From contig JBMNOZ010000007.1 in the NCBI GenBank assembly GCA_050943335.1, positions 26,404-90,403 on the forward strand: a stretch of 64,000 nt of DNA, written 5' to 3'. The position numbers were made by a program, and so were the translations under genes. The notes under the pieces were generated by a model, which made no database searches, was not told the origin of the DNA, and saw only the letters and a list, made by a program, of their open reading frames with translations. Origin of the DNA: JBMNOZ01 sp050943335 (GTDB lineage Bacteria > Bacillota > Desulfitobacteriia > Desulfitobacteriales > Syntrophobotulaceae). Positions 58,902 through 64,000 of this stretch are shown here, piece after piece (the stretch's first letter is position 1; every line of letters begins with the position of its first letter).

Positions 58902-59738
58902 GTGGAAAATTCCGAAAACAGGAAGGTTATAGAATGTTATTCGAAGGTTCTGGCTAATCTAAAGGATATGCTCCAAGAGGATATAATGGTTCTAATCACT
59001 GATAAAACACATGTTGTGGACTATCATCCTGGGATTGATCTGGCTATTAAAGAGCAAATGGTAGGTAAAGAAATATCCCAGTATGAACATATAGTGGAAG
59101 CTATTAGAACCGGTCAGAGAAGTGCTACTATTGTTCCTGTCGGCAGATATCATTTTCCCTTTCTGTCTATAAATTACCCTTTGAAAAATGCAGAGGGGGA
59201 GGTTGTCGGCTGTGCCGGGATAGGAAGGAGCTTAGCTAAAGAACACAAAGTAGAAGAGGCCTCCAGTGTTTTAGCGGAGAACATAGAACAGTTGAATTCT
59301 GCCCTTCAGGAAATTGCTTCCGGTTCCCAAGACCTTTCTCAAACTATCAATGAAGTTGTCCAGTCAGTGAACGAATCAGCGAGCAAGATCGGTGAAATCA
59401 ACCAGGTAATTAATGCTATATCCGATATCTCCGCACATTCCAATTTATTAGGATTGAATGCGGCCATTGAGGCGGCTAGAGCCGGAGAACAGGGGCGGGG
59501 ATTTGGCGTAGTGGCTGATGAAATGAGGAAATTAGCGGCCCAAAGCAATGAATCAGCAAAGATGGTGACAGAGATCCTTTATGAAATGAAAAACTCTTTG
59601 GAAAAGATAACCTCAGAAATAAATGAAATTGGTAAAATTGCTGAAAACCAAGCAGCAGCTACGGAGGAAATCACGGCCAATGTTGGAGAAGTCAGCGAGA
59701 ACTGTCAGGTGTTGGTAGAGGTTTCAAAAATGAGTTGA
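58902..59738 (+). CDS. Soluble chemoreceptor-like (MCP signalling domain) protein
   Basis: 278 residues; GTG start with AAGGGGTG upstream. No transmembrane segment. N-terminal 115 residues look like a small sensor domain (VLITDKTHVVDYHPGIDL, then FPFLSINYPLKNAEGEVVG), similar to sensor modules in clostridial MCPs. The C-terminal MCP hairpin has the conserved tip SDISAHSNLLGLNAAIEAAR followed by AGEQGRGFGVVADEMRKLA. A cytoplasmic array receptor or a partner of a CheA-like kinase is expected; no che gene is nearby. It ends 20 bases before holA. Confidence 0.85.
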   Translation: MENSENRKVIECYSKVLANLKDMLQEDIMVLITDKTHVVDYHPGIDLAIKEQMVGKEISQYEHIVEAIRTGQRSATIVPVGRYHFPFLSINYPLKNAEGEVVGCAGIGRSLAKEHKVEEASSVLAENIEQLNSALQEIASGSQDLSQTINEVVQSVNESASKIGEINQVINAISDISAHSNLLGLNAAIEAARAGEQGRGFGVVADEMRKLAAQSNESAKMVTEILYEMKNSLEKITSEINEIGKIAENQAAATEEITANVGEVSENCQVLVEVSKMS

Positions 59739-59758
59739 TAACAATACGGGGGAAAAAG

Positions 59759-60769
59759 ATGTCTTTAAAAACTGTAGAAATAGATATTGAAAAGGAACTC
59801 ATTCCACCCCTTTATCTGTGGTACGGGGAGGACCGTTACACCATTAATAGGGCTTTAGCGAGGTTAAAGGAGGTATTTTTAACCGGGGATCCATCGGGAA
59901 GTGATATCGAATTCTTTAGCTTCGGGGATACTCCTATGGAAAAAATAATTGATACAGTTAATGCCTACTCCTTTTTTTCTCGGCGTTTAGTGATTCTGGA
60001 CGATTTAAACTGGGATTCGAAAGGGAAAGAACCGAGTTTGGAAAAGGAAATGGATCTCCTGGTAAATTATTGTCAAAATCCTAACCCCGCGTCTTGTTTA
60101 CTAATCATTTCGGAAAAGATCAATCGGACCCGGAAATTATATAAAACCCTTCTCAAAAACGGAAAGATTCTTGAGTTCGTTTATCCTAAAAATCACCGAG
60201 AATGGGTGGCTTGGATTCAAAAGGAAGCCGAGCTTCGCAATTTAAAACTTACCCCTAAAACCGCCTCCTTTTTTTTGGAATGGGTAGGTCATTTTACCGG
60301 AATTTTAGGACAGGAATTAGATAAGTTAAGTATTTATAAAGGGGACAACCGCCGGATAGAAATAGAAGAAATTGAGAAAATATGTGTTCCGGTGGTGGAG
60401 ACCACTGTCTTTGCCATGATTGATGCTATTTCTGTCGGCAACCTTCAAGAGGCCCTGAAAAGATTGAAAGAAATTTTGAGTCGGGAACATTATCTTCGGG
60501 TGCATAAAATGATTGTCCGCCAGATTCGTTTGCTTTTAGCGGCTGTTTTTATCAGGAAGAAAAAGGGCACGGTAGAGGAATTAATGAAAGTTGCAGGGAT
60601 TAAATCTCTTTTTGAGGGTCGAAAAATTTACCGGCAGGCGGCAGGTTTTTCTCCCCAAAAACTGGGCAAGGCTTTAGAAGATTGTCTGCGAACCGAGCTG
60701 GCGCTAAAAAGTAGTGGAGGTAATCCTCATTTATTATTGGAATTAATGGTTATTCGTTTTTGTAAGTAA
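59759..60769 (+). CDS. holA: DNA polymerase III delta subunit
   Basis: 336 residues from the ATG at 59759 with ACGGGGGAAAAAG upstream; a longer frame overlapping the MCP gene is rejected. YLWYGEDRYTINRALARLK near the start, FFSRRLVILDDL (near 75) and CLLIISEKINRTRKLYKTL (near 113) fit HolA; it lacks a functional Walker A as is normal. It opens the beta clamp as part of the clamp loader. Converges on rpsT. Confidence 0.92.
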   Translation: MSLKTVEIDIEKELIPPLYLWYGEDRYTINRALARLKEVFLTGDPSGSDIEFFSFGDTPMEKIIDTVNAYSFFSRRLVILDDLNWDSKGKEPSLEKEMDLLVNYCQNPNPASCLLIISEKINRTRKLYKTLLKNGKILEFVYPKNHREWVAWIQKEAELRNLKLTPKTASFFLEWVGHFTGILGQELDKLSIYKGDNRRIEIEEIEKICVPVVETTVFAMIDAISVGNLQEALKRLKEILSREHYLRVHKMIVRQIRLLLAAVFIRKKKGTVEELMKVAGIKSLFEGRKIYRQAAGFSPQKLGKALEDCLRTELALKSSGGNPHLLLELMVIRFCK

Positions 60770-60805
60770 AAAAGGATGTTATAGAATTTTAATTCTATAA
60801 CATCC
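60768..60805 (-). terminator. Terminator of rpsT (minus strand)
   Basis: GGATGTTATAGAATT and AATTCTATAACATCC form a perfect 15-bp stem. The A run at 60768-60773 gives a T tract only on the minus strand, so it ends rpsT; it may also slow holA read-through. Confidence 0.85.
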
Positions 60806-60835
60806 CATGCTAACCTATGTTACTACTATAATTAT

Positions 60836-61111
60836 TTAGCCGGCTATATTCTTCATCTTCTGGGAATATTTTTTGGTCATTCTGGATTTTTTGCGAGCCG
60901 CTTTATTTTTATGAATTAAACCTTTCGCAGCAGCTTTATCTAAAGCGCGGGAAGCTTGTCGTAATGCTTCAGCAGCATTTTCCGCATTGTTTTCTACAGC
61001 TTCCTCAAAACGGCGAATAGCAGTTTTTAAGGCGGATCTAGCCGCGGTGTTTTTAGCATTCTGAATTTTACTCAGCTTAACCCTTTTAATTGCAGATTTA
61101 ATATTTGGCAC
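60836..61111 (-). CDS. rpsT: Small ribosomal subunit protein bS20
   Basis: 91 residues from the GTG at 61111, six bases after GGGGGTG; this gives the standard N-terminus PNIKSAIKRVK. Another GTG three codons earlier overlaps the RBS. Lys/Arg/Ala-rich helical protein binding 16S rRNA. On the minus strand between holA and spoIIP, its usual place in Firmicutes. Confidence 0.97.
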   Translation of the reverse strand: MPNIKSAIKRVKLSKIQNAKNTAARSALKTAIRRFEEAVENNAENAAEALRQASRALDKAAAKGLIHKNKAARKKSRMTKKYSQKMKNIAG

Positions 61112-61162
61112 GAATTTCACCCCCTTGACAGGAATTTGCCGGGCTGTTTTTACGCAGACTTC

Positions 61163-61192
61163 ATTTTATCATATTTCGCTCCGAACATGCAA
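61163..61192 (-). promoter_or_regulatory. rpsT promoter
   Basis: On the minus strand, TTGCAT (61192-61187) and TAAAAT (61168-61163), 18-base spacer. Confidence 0.6.
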
Positions 61193-61288
61193 CAAAATTA
61201 AAACCGGAGTGTTTTCTGTCCTTTAAAAGATGTTCTAAAAAAAGGTTGTCCCTCATAATCCTAAATATGGAAAGGGGGCGGCTTTATT

Positions 61289-62305
61289 TTGTATTACCGG
61301 CAGACTTGGGTGAAAACATTGGCTGTAATTCTATTTATTATTGCCTATTTATTTTTTATGTATCTATGTGTTACCCATGACAGTTCGAATTATATTATCA
61401 GGGTCTTAAGTGAAAAAAGCTTTCCCTTTCAATTGCTTTTATTGGAAGGCGCTCCGGGATTATCCCAGCCTGAAAGGGCCTATCTCGATGAGGTCAGAAA
61501 GAACACTGCGGCTTTGGGGATGTACGCTTTGACCGGGGTCAATATATCTGATGCCCGTACTTATTTCTTGAACTTTTTTGCCCCCCCTAAGGAAGGCCTT
61601 TCTTGGACCGGCTGGGCCTATCACCCCGATGATCCAGAAATGGAAGGTTTGATCTTAGAACCTTTGGAAAACCCTTTCTTTAATGAACCGGCTCCGATAA
61701 CCAGCGCCAACGACGCCTTAGTGGGCATTTATCATACCCACAACGCAGAAAGTTATTCGGGTGGCGGGGGCAAGGATAGAGTGCGAGGCGGACAGAGCGG
61801 TGATGTGGTTAAAGTTGGCTCCCTTCTTACAGAAATCTTAAATGAAAAGGGAATTACAACCGTGCACGATAAAACTATAAATGATGCTCTATATGTGAGG
61901 GCCTACGATAGTTCTTACGAGGTTGGGGAGAGAATGCTTAAAGAAAACCCGACTATTAGAATTTTGCTTGACATTCATAGGGACGGTTTGCCACCGGAGG
62001 TGGGCAAGTCTGTAGTAAAAATGGGGGATAAGAAAGTAGCGAAAATACTGATCGTTATCGGGCAGAAAAATCCGAATTGGAAAGAAAACAGTAAAATAGC
62101 TTCCGATCTTATTGCAATAGCGGAGAAAAAATACCCGGGATTCTTCTTTTCAAAAATCAGATATGCCTCGGAAGCCCGTTATAACCAACACCTTACCCAT
62201 GGAGCGTTACTTTTTGAGGTCGGCAGTCAACTTAATACCCTTCAGGAAGCATTGGACGCTGTAGAACCTCTGGCCGAAGTATTGAAGGAATATCTGGAAA
62301 AATGA
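61289..62305 (+). CDS. spoIIP: Stage II sporulation protein P (engulfment hydrolase)
   Basis: 338 residues; TTG start about 11 bases after GGGGG. One N-terminal membrane segment (10-30), then an external domain with YHTHNAESYSG (near 147) and LDIHRDGLP (near 230), the zinc-binding and catalytic motifs of the SpoIIP amidase/endopeptidase. The C-terminal FEVGSQLNTLQEALDA carries the third metal ligand Glu. With SpoIID it thins septal peptidoglycan for engulfment. The gpr protease gene that usually lies between rpsT and spoIIP is absent. Confidence 0.94.
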   Translation: MYYRQTWVKTLAVILFIIAYLFFMYLCVTHDSSNYIIRVLSEKSFPFQLLLLEGAPGLSQPERAYLDEVRKNTAALGMYALTGVNISDARTYFLNFFAPPKEGLSWTGWAYHPDDPEMEGLILEPLENPFFNEPAPITSANDALVGIYHTHNAESYSGGGGKDRVRGGQSGDVVKVGSLLTEILNEKGITTVHDKTINDALYVRAYDSSYEVGERMLKENPTIRILLDIHRDGLPPEVGKSVVKMGDKKVAKILIVIGQKNPNWKENSKIASDLIAIAEKKYPGFFFSKIRYASEARYNQHLTHGALLFEVGSQLNTLQEALDAVEPLAEVLKEYLEK

Positions 62306-62338
62306 TATAATTCACAGTAGTAAAATTATAGATGGGAG

Positions 62339-63937
62339 ATGCGGGCCCCTGTTCCGTTAAAGAATATGTCCAATACGCAAAAAGTTATGAAAGCGGCCGG
62401 TTTTTTAATGGCCGCAAATTTGGTGTCCAGAATACTTGGCTTTGTGCGGGAGTCTTTGATGACGGGACTTTTCGGCAGGGTAGAAGCGACGGACGCCTAT
62501 AATACAGCTTTTATCCTCCCAGACCTGCTTTACTGGCTTCTGGTTGGAGGAGTCTTAAGTGCTGCTTTTATTCCCGTGCTTTCGGAATACATCGCCAAAG
62601 GAAAAGAAGAAGAGGGTTGGCGGGTGGTAAGTTCCGTAACCAACTTGATTTTCCTTTTTTTGTGTTTACTGGTAACTATAGCATTAATCTTTGCCCCTAA
62701 ATTTATTGGGATTCTGGTTCCCGGCTTTACGCCTGAAAATAAGGACCTCACGGTTTACCTCACTCGTATCTTGCTTATTCAACCGGTAATTCTGGCTTTA
62801 AGTGGAATTACCATGGGGATTCTTAATTCTTATAAAATATTCTGGCCTTCGGCGGTAGGGACAGTTCTTTATAACGCCAGTGTTATTGTCTTTGGAGCTT
62901 TATTTGCCAATTCCGGTGAGGTGCGAAGCATTGCTGGGTTTGCTTTCGGGGTCGTAATTGGAGCGGTAGCTAATTTTTTGGTTCAAATTCCTGCTTTGAA
63001 AAGAGTAGGTATTCGCTACTATCCCGTTATTGACTTAAGGCTTCCGGGAGTAAAAAAGATTTTGGCTCTTTCTCTGCCGATTATCATTATGTACGCTCTA
63101 AACCAGTTCCAGGTTATTATTAATAACAACTTGGGCTCGGAATTAGTTTCCGGCAGTATTTCGGCGATTTGGTATTCCTATCGTTTGTTCCAACTGCCGG
63201 TGGGCATTTTCGCTTTAGCTATCGGTGTAGCCGTCTTTCCGACTTTATCGGAGCAGGCGGCCCTGAAAAAAACAAAAGAGTTTATAAGAACAGTATCCGG
63301 AGCCATCAGGTTAATAATCTTTGTTACTGTCCCGGTTTCGGTGGGGATGATTGTCCTCCGGTTTTCTCTAATCCGGGTTCTGTTTCAACATGGTGAGTTC
63401 GGAGCGCAAGATACTTTGGAAACGGCTGTTCCTTTATTATATTTTTCCTTAGGAGTAACGGCTCAAGCGGTTATTCAAATCTTACCCCGGGCTTTTTATG
63501 CTTTACAAAATACCTGGCTCCCAGTAGTTTTGGGAGTAATAGCAATGGCAGCTAGCATTATTGGGATGTACGCTTTGGTTGGTCCGATGGCCCACGGGGG
63601 GCTGGCCTTGGCTATCACCCTAGGGGCTATTTTGCAAATGTTTCTGCTGTTTTATATGCTGCGTCGCAGACTGGGACGGATCGACGGTAAAAAAATAGGA
63701 GCGACTACCGTAAAAACCTTGGTTGCCTCAGCTATGATGGGAGCAGTTGTTTTTATCTGGGCTAAAGTTCTTACCCCTTGGGCCGGAGTGGATAAAATAG
63801 GTTCCCTTGTAGTTTTAGTAAGCGGTACTTTAGTCGGAATTGTTGTTTATGTTTTAGTCGTTAGGGCTTTGAAAATGAAAGAACTTACTATGGCTTTAGA
63901 GATGTTTGGGAAGAAATTCGTTCAAAAACAGAAATAG
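62339..63937 (+). CDS. murJ: Lipid II flippase MurJ
   Basis: 532 residues. About fourteen hydrophobic segments; the opening ANLVSRILGFVRESLMTGLF with the family Arg residues, and FILPDLLYWLLVGGVLSAAF (near 58). Typical MurJ/MviN of the MATE-like superfamily, moving lipid II across the membrane. The ATG at 62339 directly abuts GGGAG; an ATG nine codons later has no RBS, so the start remains uncertain. In Bacillus and many Clostridia lepA follows spoIIP; here murJ takes its place. Confidence 0.93.
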   Translation: MRAPVPLKNMSNTQKVMKAAGFLMAANLVSRILGFVRESLMTGLFGRVEATDAYNTAFILPDLLYWLLVGGVLSAAFIPVLSEYIAKGKEEEGWRVVSSVTNLIFLFLCLLVTIALIFAPKFIGILVPGFTPENKDLTVYLTRILLIQPVILALSGITMGILNSYKIFWPSAVGTVLYNASVIVFGALFANSGEVRSIAGFAFGVVIGAVANFLVQIPALKRVGIRYYPVIDLRLPGVKKILALSLPIIIMYALNQFQVIINNNLGSELVSGSISAIWYSYRLFQLPVGIFALAIGVAVFPTLSEQAALKKTKEFIRTVSGAIRLIIFVTVPVSVGMIVLRFSLIRVLFQHGEFGAQDTLETAVPLLYFSLGVTAQAVIQILPRAFYALQNTWLPVVLGVIAMAASIIGMYALVGPMAHGGLALAITLGAILQMFLLFYMLRRRLGRIDGKKIGATTVKTLVASAMMGAVVFIWAKVLTPWAGVDKIGSLVVLVSGTLVGIVVYVLVVRALKMKELTMALEMFGKKFVQKQK

Positions 63938-64000
63938 AATGCTTTTAGGAAAGGGGAAGAGAATATAGTTTAAAGTCTTTTCAGCCTGGAGGGTTAGATT

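Overview
The window reads as chromosomal core sequence of an endospore-forming, Gram-positive-type Clostridium relative, most like the Peptococcaceae/Dehalobacterium side of Clostridia. That placement is an inference from gene order and protein character, not from a database match. The evidence is the sporulation genes (spoIVFA/spoIVFB, a Spo0B-type phosphotransferase gene before obgE, spoIIP, lonB), the blocks maf-radC-mreBCD-pbp2-minDE-rodA and rplU-rpmA-spo0B-obgE-yhbY-nadD-yqeK-rsfS-leuS, strong GGAGG-type ribosome binding sites with many GTG/TTG starts, and moderate GC. Nearly all genes lie on the plus strand.

Layout. 1-3 kb: the end of a two-subunit class I fumarase, a DUF1461 membrane protein, RNase PH and the dITP/XTP pyrophosphatase. 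3.0-3.7 kb: a five-gene tRNA cluster (Pro, Arg, His, Gln, Leu) behind one strong promoter. 3.7-4.8 kb: a small AT-rich accessory patch with a lipoprotein gene, bounded by a 17-bp duplicate of the tRNA-Leu 3' end and carrying a second copy of an intergenic repeat. 4.8-16.3 kb: an MGDG-synthase-type glycosyltransferase, then a proteostasis locus (tig, clpX, lonB, lon, engB). This locus lacks clpP and is interrupted by a minus-strand TraB/SPFH/ribbon-helix-helix block. 16.3-20.7 kb: membrane proteins and a GT39/GT2/SMR module that resembles a lipid-linked sugar transfer pathway. 20.7-30 kb: a 34-residue rubredoxin-like protein, valS, folC, a response regulator-GGDEF protein, a SPOR-domain protein, rex, cimA and maf.

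30-40 kb: radC, the rod-shape and division cluster (mreB, mreC, mreD, PBP2, minD, minE, rodA; no minC) and the SpoIVFA/SpoIVFB pair. 40-52 kb: two radical-SAM-associated genes, RNase G, L21/L27 (no prp/ysxB, and L27 without the cleavable N-terminus), a Spo0B-like protein, ObgE, YhbY, NadD, an RRM protein with its own palindromic promoter region, YqeK, RsfS and LeuS. 52-55 kb: a three-gene quaternary-amine ABC importer. 55-64 kb: comEA-comEC, a cyclophilin, a soluble chemoreceptor-like protein, holA, rpsT (minus strand), spoIIP (no gpr beside it) and murJ.

Most genes are ordinary housekeeping. The points worth a second look are the tRNA-flanked patch at 3.7-4.8 kb with its repeat, the TraB/SPFH/RHH block with its 16-bp palindrome, the GT39/GT2/SMR module, the coordinated absence of prp and the L27 leader peptide, the missing clpP, minC and gpr at their usual places, and the RRM gene with nested palindromes. 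I found no CRISPR array, no prophage, no insertion sequence and no clearly new multi-gene defence system.
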